A stretch of DNA of 64,000 nt from Pokkaliibacter plantistimulans (GCF_046844695.1 NZ_CP177354.1:682001-746000), one strand, 5' to 3'; counted from the stretch's first letter, positions 17,362-26,641 are shown. Notes: generated by a model not told the origin, from the letters alone. Program-made: numbers and translations.

Positions 17362-20322
17362 GTGACGTCATCCCTCACTGGCCCCGGTCTTGCCCGCCAA
17401 CTTTCCCTGCCTGCTGAATCGTCTCCCGCTCATGCTTTGCCTGCTGCCAGTCAGGATGATGTGGCGGTGAGCGCGCATCGTCGTCAGCTCGATGGCCGTG
17501 TACACCATCTGCAACGTGCATTGCAGCAGGAGCTGCAACGGCACCGCCGTTATGACCATAGTGTGCGTCAGGACTGGGGAGCAGCGGGCAGCCATGCCGA
17601 GCAGCGGCGCTCAGATCTGCGCCAGCTCAGGGGCGCTGAGCATATCGCCGCCCAGTACGGGCTGAGTGCCGCGCGCAGGGAGCAGCCGCGGCGGGATGTC
17701 CTGCATCACCTGCGTATTGAGCATGATGTCAGCTCGGACTACCTACGTGATCAGCCTTCCATGGACTTTCGTGAACTGGGGCAGCGGCTGTATCGTCAGC
17801 AGTGCGGTGCCCGTGCCATGCCCGCGCTGATCATCAACAGCCGCCATGTCGCCAGCCAGCTGCTGGAGCATTTTCGCGGCACCAAGGATATTCAGGGCTC
17901 CCCGGAACAGCATCTCAGGGAACGATTGCAAACGCTGGCGCCGGGGGTACTGGCCCTGCAGTTCAGGGCGCGGGGGAGTGTCACTGCCTGTGAGCCCCTG
18001 CTCAATCTGTATGGTGGCCGCCCCTCTGCCCATGCACTGGTTGCCGCCGCAACCGGCGCGCAGTCCCGCATTGCTGACGATCCGCACATCAATAATGTGA
18101 CCCTGTTAAATCACTTCTACAGCGATGACACCGATGTGTGTGAACGGCTGCGCAGCCTGCCTGCTGAGCGTGCACTGGCGCCGTTAAGCAATACGGCGGC
18201 AGCATTGCTGGAGCAGTGGCTGGACGTGGCGGATGACCGCCAGCTGGCCGCGCTGCAGCCGCATAACCCGGTGCTGGCCAACGGCCTGCAGGCACTGCAC
18301 CGCATAGCCGACACCCTGCCCAGCCTGAGCCATGATAGTCAGCTGTTCGGCAATGGCTATCAGGTCTTGCTGGAGGAGTTGCAGGTCTGTCTCAGCGCCA
18401 CACGGCCTTTCACTCAGGATGACTTCCGTCTGGCAGCGGCGCAGATGCTGTCCGTCAGTCAGCTGGCGGAGGCGGTGCCGAAACAGGATATCTATCTGGT
18501 CAGTTCAGGCATGGCGGCGCTGACGCTGGGCCATGAAGTGGCAGACATGCTGACCGGTGAGCGCAATGTGGCGATGGCCAGTACCGCCCGCCACGGCCAG
18601 ACGCCGGTGTATTTCGAGGTAGAGACACTGCATCGGGAATGGCTGATCGGGCACGACCACAGTCACGCCCTGTATGCCACCCTTAACCACTCCATGCCGG
18701 GTGCGGCTGGCACCGAGCGCTGGGGTGTGGACGCAGTTATCGAGGCCACGGCGCAGCGCCTGCAGCAGGCCGGTGCCGCTGACCCGGCGCTGGTGCTGTT
18801 GCTTGATGCCACGCTGGAACACCGCGACGACATGCAGCGGCTGGTGGATCACTTTGCGACGCCGTTGCAGGCAGGCCAGCTGCGTATCGTGGTGTGCAAG
18901 AGTTATCAGAAATACGCCGGACTGGGCAGCGCCAAGGTGATGGCCGGGGCCATTGGCCTGATCGGTCGGGAAGACGCCGCCCATGTACGAGCCCGCAACC
19001 ATCTGCAAAGGGTGGAGCAGGAGCTGGACTGGATGGGCCAGAGCGATGGCCAGCTGCTGGTGCACCTGCTCGGCTGTCGTGAGCAGGAGTTTGCCTTGCT
19101 GGAGCGCGCCTGCGACAGCGCCGCCTATGTGGCCCGGCATTTGCTGCCGCCTCCGCCCGGCAAGGAGCAGGAGTATCGCCATGATCCGCAGCTGCCCTTT
19201 GTTACGGTCGGCATTCAGGGATCATCGCCGCCACTGACCCTCAATCTGGCCGAAGGCAGCCGCACCCTGAACCTGTTCCGCGACAGCCAGTTCAGTGAAT
19301 ACCTGCTGCCGGTTCGTGACAGCTTTGCCTTTATCCACAGTAACCGTACCCAGATACCGACCAGTGATGGCGGTGCCATGCAGCGGCTGGCGCTGGGGCA
19401 GGAAAGCAAGGCCGAGCTGACGGAGCGGCTGTTTATGCCCGGCCTGCTGTTGCAGCAACCGCCAGGAGCGGGCTGGGATTGCGGCAAAGCCTGGCGGCTG
19501 GTGCAGCAGCTGGGCGATGAAGGTATACGCAGTGTGCAGGTGCCCGCCCATATCACGCCGAACCTGTATCAGAAGTTATATATCAGCGGCCGACTGGAGC
19601 AGGCGCCGGTCAGTGATCAGCAGCGGCTGCAGCGCACGCCGGAACAACTGCGCCAGCACCAGCAGGGCGAGCGTGAGCAACCCATGACACTGAACCGGAT
19701 CGTTTCGGTGATCAGTCATCTGGGCGAGCAGATCATGCGCTACACCCGACCTGACAGCTGGTGCGCCGGGCCGGACCGGCAACAGCTTGATGCCATGCTG
19801 GAAGGGGTCATGCATTCCGGTATGCCGGGCGTCTCCCATTCCGGGCGGCAGCTGGTGATGGAGCTGCAGGCGTTTCTCTGCCGTGCCGATATGCACAGCG
19901 ACGATACGCTACAACAGCAACGTGGGCTGCGGACGCTGACCGACGGCTGTGCGCGCTTGCCGGGGTTGCCGCGCCAGCCGGATTATCTGCTGGCCATCCC
20001 CGAACAGGTCTTCAGCGCAGCCAGTGACACGCAGCGTGACCGCACGCTGGTCGCCCTGTTTGAGCCGCTGGATGCCCGCCGTCGGCTGAGTCTGATCAGC
20101 CAGATGCTGGAACAGGGCGATCTTACCAAGGCGGAAGCCTGTATCCGTCGCTTTGAAGTCCTGCTGGACCGGCAGCTGCCGCCACCGGCGGAGTCTCTGC
20201 GTCCCGCGCACGGTACAGAACACTGGGAGCAGCACCTTTATGGGCAGCTGCAAAACCAGCGAGCCAGATTGACGCCGGGGCAACTGATCCTCAATGGCCA
20301 GACCGCGGAGCGGCAACCATGA
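17362..20322 (+). CDS. Large unrecognised protein with PLP type I-like core (paralogue 1)
   Basis: 986 residues, predicted soluble, no signal peptide or membrane segment. GTG start with GAGGAG upstream. Residues 1-45 are Ser/Pro/Ala-rich; about 45-70 is a charged helix (LDGRVHHLQRALQQELQRH). The core (about 300-590) is shared almost motif for motif with the next gene: HNPVLANGLQ at 301, LFGNGY at 328-333, SSGM at 381-384, TPVYFEVE, TLNHSMP, D482-A-T-L-E and K513-S-Y-Q-K517-Y. The order FGN, SSGM, D, then SxxKY resembles cystathionine-gamma-synthase-type enzymes, which would make K517 the Schiff-base lysine. A C-terminal block includes SGMPGVS at 819. The function is unknown; a PLP enzyme or a degenerate non-catalytic relative are both possible. 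It overlaps paralogue 2 by 4 bases. Confidence 0.75.
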   Translation: MTSSLTGPGLARQLSLPAESSPAHALPAASQDDVAVSAHRRQLDGRVHHLQRALQQELQRHRRYDHSVRQDWGAAGSHAEQRRSDLRQLRGAEHIAAQYGLSAARREQPRRDVLHHLRIEHDVSSDYLRDQPSMDFRELGQRLYRQQCGARAMPALIINSRHVASQLLEHFRGTKDIQGSPEQHLRERLQTLAPGVLALQFRARGSVTACEPLLNLYGGRPSAHALVAAATGAQSRIADDPHINNVTLLNHFYSDDTDVCERLRSLPAERALAPLSNTAAALLEQWLDVADDRQLAALQPHNPVLANGLQALHRIADTLPSLSHDSQLFGNGYQVLLEELQVCLSATRPFTQDDFRLAAAQMLSVSQLAEAVPKQDIYLVSSGMAALTLGHEVADMLTGERNVAMASTARHGQTPVYFEVETLHREWLIGHDHSHALYATLNHSMPGAAGTERWGVDAVIEATAQRLQQAGAADPALVLLLDATLEHRDDMQRLVDHFATPLQAGQLRIVVCKSYQKYAGLGSAKVMAGAIGLIGREDAAHVRARNHLQRVEQELDWMGQSDGQLLVHLLGCREQEFALLERACDSAAYVARHLLPPPPGKEQEYRHDPQLPFVTVGIQGSSPPLTLNLAEGSRTLNLFRDSQFSEYLLPVRDSFAFIHSNRTQIPTSDGGAMQRLALGQESKAELTERLFMPGLLLQQPPGAGWDCGKAWRLVQQLGDEGIRSVQVPAHITPNLYQKLYISGRLEQAPVSDQQRLQRTPEQLRQHQQGEREQPMTLNRIVSVISHLGEQIMRYTRPDSWCAGPDRQQLDAMLEGVMHSGMPGVSHSGRQLVMELQAFLCRADMHSDDTLQQQRGLRTLTDGCARLPGLPRQPDYLLAIPEQVFSAASDTQRDRTLVALFEPLDARRRLSLISQMLEQGDLTKAEACIRRFEVLLDRQLPPPAESLRPAHGTEHWEQHLYGQLQNQRARLTPGQLILNGQTAERQP

Positions 20323-23300
20323 CTCTGCCTCCGTTGTTACAGCGGCAGACCTCACTGCCTTCTGCACCTGCTGAAACCGTGCGCCTCTCCGCGCCACAGG
20401 CGCAGGATGACAACGTCTCATCGCGGCTGCATCTGGATGGCCGGGTCGGGCGTCTGAAGCGGGCGCTGGAGCAGGAAGTGGAGCGTCATGGTCACTATGA
20501 TCAGGCGCTCAGTCTGGAATGGAGCGAAGGGGCGAGCGTGGCCAAGCGTCGCCGCCTGAACCTCGGCCAGCTGCCGGGCGCGGAGCAGATTGCCGCTCAG
20601 TATGGCCTGAGCTTTGCCAGCAGGGAGCCTGCACCAGCGGGCAGCCTGCCACAGCTGACGCTGGATCATGGAGGCAATGCCCAGTATCTGCGCAGTCACC
20701 TGCCGGAAGAGTTGAAAGCCCAGTGTCAGCAGGCCTTTCACGCCCGCTATGGGCAACCGGCTCCCACTGCGGTCTATGTCAACGGCCCGCATACGGCCCT
20801 GGCGGTGTTGCAGGGCATCGGTGAGTCAAATCTCAAGCAGGCGCCTGTGGCCTATCTCAAACAGCATCTGCTGCCTGTTCATCCCGGCCTGTTTGCCCTG
20901 CGTCTGCGCCCCCGCGATGTGGCGGTGGCTGAGCAGCTGCTCGGCACCTACGGTGCTGTGCCCTCAGCCTATGCTGTGGTGGCTGCGGCCAGCGGACCTG
21001 CACGTAGCGTGGTGGCCAACCCTCACCTTGATAATCAGCAGCTGCTCAGCCAGCTGCGCGACAGCGGCGTATGCCAGCGGTTACAGCAACTCCCTGCTGG
21101 CCACAGTCTGGCGGCGCTGGGTAAGGCGGCCGCGGCACAGATTGAGGCGTTGTGTACGGTGGTCGATGAGCGTCAGTTAGCCGTCGCCCATCGTCACAAT
21201 CCGGTACTGGCCAACGGGTTACAGCATCTGCAGCGCGCTGCCGACAGTCTGCCCAGCCTCAGCCATGACAGCCAGCTGTTTGGCAATGGTTATGAACTGC
21301 TACAGGAAGAGTTGCAGGTCTGCCTCAGTGCCCTGCAACCCTACACCCTGGATGACTTCAAGCAGGCGGCCCGGCCTATGCTTGGCGCCGCCGGGTTGCC
21401 CGCTGGCGTAGTGGCCGAAGTGCATCTGCTCAGCTCCGGTATGCAGGCCATCGCAACCAGTCTCCGGCTGGCAGAAAAAATGACCGGTATCAACGCGGTC
21501 GAGGAGGCCGTCTCCGAGCAGGCGGGCATCACGCCGGTGTATTTCGAGGTGGAATCACTGCACACCGACATGGATCTTGAATCCAGTGACGGTAACGCCG
21601 TGCTGGCGACCCTCAATCACTCCATGCCTCCCGCGGCGGGCGAAAAGCACTGGGGTGTGGACAGCGTGATTGACGCCGTGCGCGGTCGGCTGGCAGCGAA
21701 TGCGGAGGCCGGTGAGACCGCGCCGCTGATTCTGATTCTGGACAGCACACTGGAACGGCGTGGTGACATGGACAAGCTGGTGGGGCAGATGGCAGATGCC
21801 CTGAGCAGCGGCAGCCTGCGGATGCTGGTATGCAAAAGCTTTCAGAAATACGCCAACCTCTGCAGTGGCAAGGCCATGGCCGGTGCCATTGGCCTGATCA
21901 GCCGTGATGATGTACTGGGGCACCAGACCCGCGGTTATCTGCGGCAAGTGGAGCAGGGTATGCAGCGCATGGCCAGCAATGACAGCCAGCTGCTGGTCAA
22001 TATGCTGCACTGTCGTGACAGCGAGTTCGAGTTGCTGGAGCGCGCCACCGGCAACGCCCGTTTTGTGGCGCAGACCCTGCTGCGCCCCAGACGTGGGCAG
22101 AACGGCCTGCTCCAGCACGATGCCAGCCTGCCGTTTGTGGTGGTGTCCAGTGACCGGCCTGCACTGACCCTGCAGTTGGGCACGGCCGCCACAGCGGAAA
22201 TCAGATTGCCCTGTAAGGATTATTTCAGCCCGGAACTGTTACCGCAGCGCTCCAGTTTTGCCTTCAGTCACACCAGCATGGGTGTCATTCCCGGTGACGA
22301 TGAAGCCGGTGAGGCGGATCGTTACCGTTTCTCCCTTGGCCAGGAAAGCCATGCCGAGCTGGCGGAGCGATTTTTTATGCCGGGGTTATTGTTACAGAAA
22401 GCCTGCACCAGCTGGAGCTATCTGCATACCCATCAGCTGGTGCAGCAACTGACCGATATGGCTGTCAGTCTGGCCAGCGGGCGACCGGCAGCCGCCGGGC
22501 GTCAACCCGCTATGGCCATGCCGTTGCTGCAGAAGCTGCAGCTGTGCGCGCGACTGGAACGGCCGCCGGTGGAAGATCGGGCCCGGCTGCAGGACGAGCC
22601 CGGTGCCTTGCGCCAACAGCAGCAACAGGACCGGCCCCGGCCGTTCTTTCTCAACAAGATTGTTTCTGCCGTCAACTTCATGGGCGAGGCCATGTTGCAC
22701 CACAGCCGGCCGGAAGACTGGCAGCAGCCCGGGCCTGCCCGGCAGGCAGTCGACCATCTGTTAGCCAGCTTGCTGCAGTCGGGCATGCCCGGTGTATCTC
22801 GCGCTGGACGGGCTAAAGTGATCGAACAGCAGGCTTTCCTCTGTCAGGCTGATATGGGCAGCCCTGATACCGAACAGCAACAGCGAGGTTTACGCACCCT
22901 GGCCGCCAGCTGCGCCCGCATCCCGGCATTGCCCAGCCGTAGTCGCTATCTGCTGAGTATTCCCGATACGGTTTTCGCCCAGGCCAGCCGCACTGATCAG
23001 AGGCGGGTGCTGGAAGCACTGCTGACTCCGCTGGATACCGCCAGTCAGCTGGCGGCGATCGACAAACTGCTGCAAGGTCAGCAGTGGCAGCTGGCCACCG
23101 CCTGTCTGGAGCAGCTTGAGCGACAACCGTCGGCACCGACCGGCAAGGCAGCCACGCCGGACGGCAGCAGCACACCGGCGATGCAGGCCACCACGCTGCG
23201 CTCGCGCCTGCAGGAGCAACTGTTGCAGCAGCGCCTGCAGGCGCCAGCCGCCATTGATGCCGAGCGTGCGGCACCCGCCGCACAGAATACGGCCGAACCC

Positions 23301-23339
23301 CGTCAGGCGGTCACGGCAGAGCACAACGAAAGCCGCTGA
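20319..23339 (+). CDS. Large unrecognised protein with PLP type I-like core (paralogue 2)
   Basis: 1006 residues, paralogue of the preceding gene along its full length. It starts at the ATGA overlap. Shared landmarks are LDGRVGRLKRALEQEVERH near 40, AEQIAAQYGLS near 90, HNPVLANGLQ, LFGNGY near 320-325, SSGM at 372-375, D475-S-T-L-E, K506-S-F-Q-K510-Y, MAGAIGLI and SGMPGVS at 821. The distance from the aspartate to the candidate lysine (35 residues) is the same in both proteins. The N-terminal ~290 residues and the last ~60 differ most; the tail is Ala/Gln-rich and low-complexity. Conservation of the putative active site in both copies argues against decay. No secretion or toxin gene is adjacent. 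Confidence 0.75.
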   Translation: MTLPPLLQRQTSLPSAPAETVRLSAPQAQDDNVSSRLHLDGRVGRLKRALEQEVERHGHYDQALSLEWSEGASVAKRRRLNLGQLPGAEQIAAQYGLSFASREPAPAGSLPQLTLDHGGNAQYLRSHLPEELKAQCQQAFHARYGQPAPTAVYVNGPHTALAVLQGIGESNLKQAPVAYLKQHLLPVHPGLFALRLRPRDVAVAEQLLGTYGAVPSAYAVVAAASGPARSVVANPHLDNQQLLSQLRDSGVCQRLQQLPAGHSLAALGKAAAAQIEALCTVVDERQLAVAHRHNPVLANGLQHLQRAADSLPSLSHDSQLFGNGYELLQEELQVCLSALQPYTLDDFKQAARPMLGAAGLPAGVVAEVHLLSSGMQAIATSLRLAEKMTGINAVEEAVSEQAGITPVYFEVESLHTDMDLESSDGNAVLATLNHSMPPAAGEKHWGVDSVIDAVRGRLAANAEAGETAPLILILDSTLERRGDMDKLVGQMADALSSGSLRMLVCKSFQKYANLCSGKAMAGAIGLISRDDVLGHQTRGYLRQVEQGMQRMASNDSQLLVNMLHCRDSEFELLERATGNARFVAQTLLRPRRGQNGLLQHDASLPFVVVSSDRPALTLQLGTAATAEIRLPCKDYFSPELLPQRSSFAFSHTSMGVIPGDDEAGEADRYRFSLGQESHAELAERFFMPGLLLQKACTSWSYLHTHQLVQQLTDMAVSLASGRPAAAGRQPAMAMPLLQKLQLCARLERPPVEDRARLQDEPGALRQQQQQDRPRPFFLNKIVSAVNFMGEAMLHHSRPEDWQQPGPARQAVDHLLASLLQSGMPGVSRAGRAKVIEQQAFLCQADMGSPDTEQQQRGLRTLAASCARIPALPSRSRYLLSIPDTVFAQASRTDQRRVLEALLTPLDTASQLAAIDKLLQGQQWQLATACLEQLERQPSAPTGKAATPDGSSTPAMQATTLRSRLQEQLLQQRLQAPAAIDAERAAPAAQNTAEPRQAVTAEHNESR

Positions 23340-23385
23340 CACCGTTCAGCACTCACTGGCACAGGCTGGTAGACTGGGCGGCACG

Positions 23386-23407
23386 GTGAGCCGCAGACCA
23401 GGCTCAC
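23386..23407 (+). other. Hairpin before the FMN reductase gene
   Basis: GTGAGCC/GGCTCAC, a 7-bp stem with an 8-base loop, 46 bases after the paralogue 2 stop. No T-tract follows. It may be a weak terminator or leader structure. Confidence 0.4.
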
Positions 23408-23427
23408 GCTGAGGAAGGATCCCATGG

Positions 23428-23979
23428 ATGTCTGCTATTCGCTTACTCGCCCTGTCCGGCAGCCTGCGCCGCCCGTCGTACAATACCGCCGTTCTCACCG
23501 CCCTGGCTGAGCTGGCTCCGGCCAGTGTTCGGGTCGAACTCGTCGGTCTTGGGCAGCTGCCCCTGTTCAATCCTGATGAAGAAGGTCTGCACCCTCAGGT
23601 TGCGGCACTGGAGGCGCAGATGGCGGCGGCCGACGGTCTGCTGATCGCCAGCCCGGAATATGCCCATGGTATCAGCGGTGTGCTGAAAAATGCTCTCGAC
23701 TGGCTGGTCGGCGGCTACGGTTTTGTCGATAAACCCATCGCCCTGTTCAACACCTCTCCCCGTGCCAGCCATGCGCAGGCGGCGCTGCGCGAAGTGCTGA
23801 CCACCATGTCCGGGCAGATCATCGACAGTGCCTGCGTCACCCTGCCACTGCTCGGCACTCAGGCCGACTCCGCCGTTATCTGTGCTCAGCCGGACTGGGC
23901 TGAGGCATTGCGCCGCTCGCTGGATGACATGGTATCGGTGATTGAGCGGCGTAAGCAGATAGCTGCCAGTATGCTCTGA
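23428..23979 (+). CDS. NAD(P)H-dependent FMN reductase (ChrR/YieF-like flavodoxin fold)
   Basis: 183 residues. LSGSLRRPSYN (residues 9-19) is the FMN phosphate loop, and SPEYAHGISGVLKNALDWL (near 75-93) is the flavin-binding signature of the NADPH-dependent FMN reductase family. Such enzymes reduce quinones, chromate or azo compounds using NAD(P)H. GGAAGG is upstream of the ATG at 23428. It stands alone, 88 bases after the large paralogue pair. Confidence 0.92.
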   Translation: MSAIRLLALSGSLRRPSYNTAVLTALAELAPASVRVELVGLGQLPLFNPDEEGLHPQVAALEAQMAAADGLLIASPEYAHGISGVLKNALDWLVGGYGFVDKPIALFNTSPRASHAQAALREVLTTMSGQIIDSACVTLPLLGTQADSAVICAQPDWAEALRRSLDDMVSVIERRKQIAASML

Positions 23980-23982
23980 AAA

Positions 23983-23996
23983 CGTGCTCACGATCT
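23983..23996 (+). repeat. Short dispersed repeat, copy 1
   Basis: CGTGCTCACGATCT begins 4 bases after the FMN reductase stop. A near-identical 14-mer occurs at 39821 just after another stop codon and a looser one at 37673. The complementary CACGATCTCGTGAG pattern recurs at about 24071-24084, so this may be one end of a ~100-bp element. Confidence 0.35.
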
Positions 23997-24107
23997 GCTG
24001 TGCAAAGATCTTCTGCAGGCCAACTGAACGGTATTTTCGCAGTTCTGTTCGCCTTGACGGGCTCTCGCTCACGAGATCGTGATGACGTCTGAACAAGGAT
24101 GACCTTA

Positions 24108-25256
24108 ATGCGAATTCTGATTCTTGGCAGTTACGGTAACTTTGGTAAACGTATCGCAGAGCAGCTGCAGGATCTGCCCCGAGTCACGCTACTGCTGGCG
24201 GGGCGTAACCTGATGCGGGCGCAGCAACAGGTCGCCCAGCTGCAAGGTACGGCCAGCGCCGCCTTGCAGGCCGTGGCCATGGATATTCTGGCCGCGGACT
24301 TCAGCGATCAGCTGCAACGCTGGGCACCGGATGTGGTGATTCACACCAGTGGGCCGTTTCAGCAGCAAAGTTACCGGGTGGCGGCGGCCTGTGTGGCGCA
24401 GGGCTGTCACTATATCGATCTGGCGGATGACAGCCGCTTTGTATGTGGCATTCAGGCGCTTGATCAGGCCGCCAGAGACGCCGGTGTGCTGCTGGTCAGT
24501 GGCGCCAGCTCGGTCCCGGGATTGTCGGCAGCCGTGGTGGATCAGTGCTGGCAGCGCTTCGCTGTTATCGACCTTATTGATATTGCCATTGCCCCGGGTA
24601 ACCGGGCCGAACGCGGTGAGGCGACGGTGCGCGGCATTCTGTCCTATACCGGCCATGGCTTCCCGGCGTTTCGTCAGGGGCAGTACGGGCAGGCCTATGG
24701 CTGGATGGAGCCGCGTCGGCTGGATTTCGGTCACCCCCTCGGCAAACGCTGGCTGGCCAATGTCGATGTTGCTGATGTGCAGCTGTTTCCCGCGCGTTAT
24801 CAGGTGCAGCAGCAGGTGCGCTTTCAGGCCGGGCTGGAGCTGCCCTGGCTGCATCTGGGGATGGTGGCCATGGCCTGGCTCAGCCGCTGTGGCATCGTGC
24901 GCGACTGGGCACGCTTCACCCGGCCGATCATGGCGGCCAGCGGCTGGTTTGCCCGCTGGGGGAGTGATGCCGGGGGCATGCGTGTGGAGGTCAGCGGTCA
25001 GGACCGGCAGGGACAGGCGTTGCGGTATTGCTGGCGTTTGACCGCAGAGCACGGAGTCGGGCCTTATATTCCCACGCTGTCGGCGATTCTGGTCGCCCGC
25101 AAGCTGGTGGCCGCACAGCTGCCACAAACCGGAGCGCGGCCTTGCCTCGATCTGTTCACACTGGCGGAGTTTGAGCCCTGGTTCCGGCGTTGGGGTATCG
25201 TCGCCAGCAGCCAGTGGCATCAGGACAATCATGAAGGACACCGCAATGGTCAATAG
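24108..25256 (+). CDS. Saccharopine-dehydrogenase-like NAD(P)-binding protein
   Basis: 382 residues. The Rossmann motif MRILILGSYGNFGKRIAEQL starts the protein and AGRN follows the second strand. HTSGPFQQQSYRVAAACVAQGCHYIDLADD near 80-110 is typical of saccharopine dehydrogenase-like/trans-acting enoyl reductase-like proteins. AAGGA 9 bases upstream favours the ATG at 24108 over one at 24099. It overlaps a DUF2269 gene by 11 bases and a DoxX-like gene follows, a combination suggesting a membrane-linked redox function. The substrate is unknown. Confidence 0.8.
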   Translation: MRILILGSYGNFGKRIAEQLQDLPRVTLLLAGRNLMRAQQQVAQLQGTASAALQAVAMDILAADFSDQLQRWAPDVVIHTSGPFQQQSYRVAAACVAQGCHYIDLADDSRFVCGIQALDQAARDAGVLLVSGASSVPGLSAAVVDQCWQRFAVIDLIDIAIAPGNRAERGEATVRGILSYTGHGFPAFRQGQYGQAYGWMEPRRLDFGHPLGKRWLANVDVADVQLFPARYQVQQQVRFQAGLELPWLHLGMVAMAWLSRCGIVRDWARFTRPIMAASGWFARWGSDAGGMRVEVSGQDRQGQALRYCWRLTAEHGVGPYIPTLSAILVARKLVAAQLPQTGARPCLDLFTLAEFEPWFRRWGIVASSQWHQDNHEGHRNGQ

Positions 25257-25713
25257 CTATCTGTTGCTTAAACTGATCCATATCCTGTCGGCAACGGTGA
25301 TTGCTGGGACAGGCACCGGGATCGCCTTCTTTATGCTGATGGCCTACCGTTCACGCGATATACATGCCATCCGTGTGACGGCGCGTCTGGTGGTGCTGGC
25401 CGACTGGCTGTTTACTACGCCTGCGGTGATGACCCAACTGCTGACCGGGCTGGCGCTGATGGAGGTCATGGGGATTCGTTACACCTCACCCTGGTTTTAT
25501 GGAGTGGCGGCGCTGTTTGTCTTTATCGGGCTGTGCTGGCTGCCGGTGGTCGCCATTCAGTACCGGCTACGTCAGCTGTCCAGCGACGCTGAGGTACTGC
25601 CGGACGGCTTTCACCGGCTGATGCGCTGGTGGATGGCGTTGGGCATTCCGGCGTTTGCCGCACTGCTGGTGCTGTTCTGGCTGATGGTGTTCAAACCTCT
25701 GCCGCTGGCCTGA
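25246..25713 (+). CDS. DUF2269 membrane protein
   Basis: 155 residues with four hydrophobic segments. YLLLKLIHILSATVIAGTGTGIAFFM matches the start of DUF2269 proteins, which are small integral membrane proteins of unknown role. AAGGA at 25233-25237 supports the ATG at 25246, inside the end of the preceding dehydrogenase gene. The downstream DoxX-like gene follows 19 bases later, consistent with a three-gene operon. Confidence 0.8.
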   Translation: MVNSYLLLKLIHILSATVIAGTGTGIAFFMLMAYRSRDIHAIRVTARLVVLADWLFTTPAVMTQLLTGLALMEVMGIRYTSPWFYGVAALFVFIGLCWLPVVAIQYRLRQLSSDAEVLPDGFHRLMRWWMALGIPAFAALLVLFWLMVFKPLPLA

Positions 25714-25732
25714 TGTCTGACGAGAATAGGAA

Positions 25733-26116
25733 ATGTCACTGTCACTCTTGTTAAGTCTGGGCCGTGCGAGCCTGATTCTGCTTTGGCTGTTTACCGGCGT
25801 CACTTCCACCTGGCTGGCACCGCAGCTGGGAATGGCCGTGTTGCAGCAGGCCGGACTGAATGACCAGCAATCGCTGCACCTGATCTGGCTGGGCAGCGGG
25901 GTCGATGTACTGATGGGCCTGTGGCTGATGTCTGGCTGGCAGCGCCGCTGGTGTTATTACCTGCAACTGGTATTGATCTGCGTTTATACCCTGTTGCTCA
26001 GCCTGCTGGCCCCGGTCTACTGGCTCGATCCCTTTGGCCCGGTCAGCAAGAACCTGCCGCTGCTGGCACTGATCCTGCTGTTGAACTGGGCTGACCAGCA
26101 TGTCACGACCCGCTAA
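25733..26116 (+). CDS. DoxX-like membrane protein
   Basis: 127 residues, four hydrophobic helices. LIWLGSGVDVLMGLWLM and the C-terminal YWLDPFGPVSKNLPLLALILLL are characteristic of DoxX-like proteins that co-occur with NAD-dependent epimerase/saccharopine-dehydrogenase-like proteins and DUF2269. The ribosome site (AGGA) is closer to the ATG than normal. Third gene of the 24108-26116 operon. Confidence 0.78.
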   Translation: MSLSLLLSLGRASLILLWLFTGVTSTWLAPQLGMAVLQQAGLNDQQSLHLIWLGSGVDVLMGLWLMSGWQRRWCYYLQLVLICVYTLLLSLLAPVYWLDPFGPVSKNLPLLALILLLNWADQHVTTR

Positions 26117-26131
26117 AGAGGAGCACTCATC

Positions 26132-26641
26132 ATGCAGATTCAACGCTTAGGCCCGCAGTGGGCCGAGGTATACCGCAGCCTGATGCTGCACGCCTATGGT
26201 GCTCACCCTGATGCCTTCACATCGACCGTCGCCGAACGCAGTCGCCTGCCGTTGTCCTGGTGGCAGTTACGGCTGGATGACCGTGCTGATGCGCAGGATC
26301 AGGTCTGGGGTGCGGTGGATGGCAGTGAGCTGCTGGGCGTGGCGGGGGTGAGTTTCAATCCGCGCCAGAAGGTGGCGCACAAGGCGCACCTGTTCGGCAT
26401 GTATGTGGACCCGCACCGACGTAAGCAGGGAGCGGGCAAGCTGCTGGTCGAGGCCATTCTGGCGGCGGCACGCCAGCACCCGGGGGTACTGCTGGTGCAG
26501 CTGACGGTCACCGAGGGCAATCATGCGGCAGAAAAGCTCTATCAGCGCTGCGGCTTCAAGGCTTTCGGCGTGGAGCCCTTCGCCGTATCAAATGGCAACG
26601 GCTTTGTCAGCAAGGTGCATATGTGGTGTGAGGTGGGATGA
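26132..26641 (+). CDS. GNAT-family N-acetyltransferase
   Basis: 169 residues. The acetyl-CoA-binding motif A is seen as LFGMYVDPHRRKQGAGKLLVEAIL (about 87-110), and motif B as NHAAEKLYQRCGFKAFG (about 131-147). AGAGGAG precedes the ATG. It follows the DoxX-like gene by 15 bases and may share its transcript. The acceptor substrate is not evident. Confidence 0.9.
   Translation: MQIQRLGPQWAEVYRSLMLHAYGAHPDAFTSTVAERSRLPLSWWQLRLDDRADAQDQVWGAVDGSELLGVAGVSFNPRQKVAHKAHLFGMYVDPHRRKQGAGKLLVEAILAAARQHPGVLLVQLTVTEGNHAAEKLYQRCGFKAFGVEPFAVSNGNGFVSKVHMWCEVG

Noticed and set aside
17362..23339. Type III secretion effectors, suggested by Ser/Pro-rich N-termini and large size
   Set aside because: No secretion or chaperone genes in the window and no known effector domain; the PLP-like motifs are a better-supported reading.
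24189..25253. 354-codon minus-strand frame antisense to the saccharopine-dehydrogenase-like gene
   Set aside because: His/Gln/Pro-rich shadow of a GC-rich gene; no family features.
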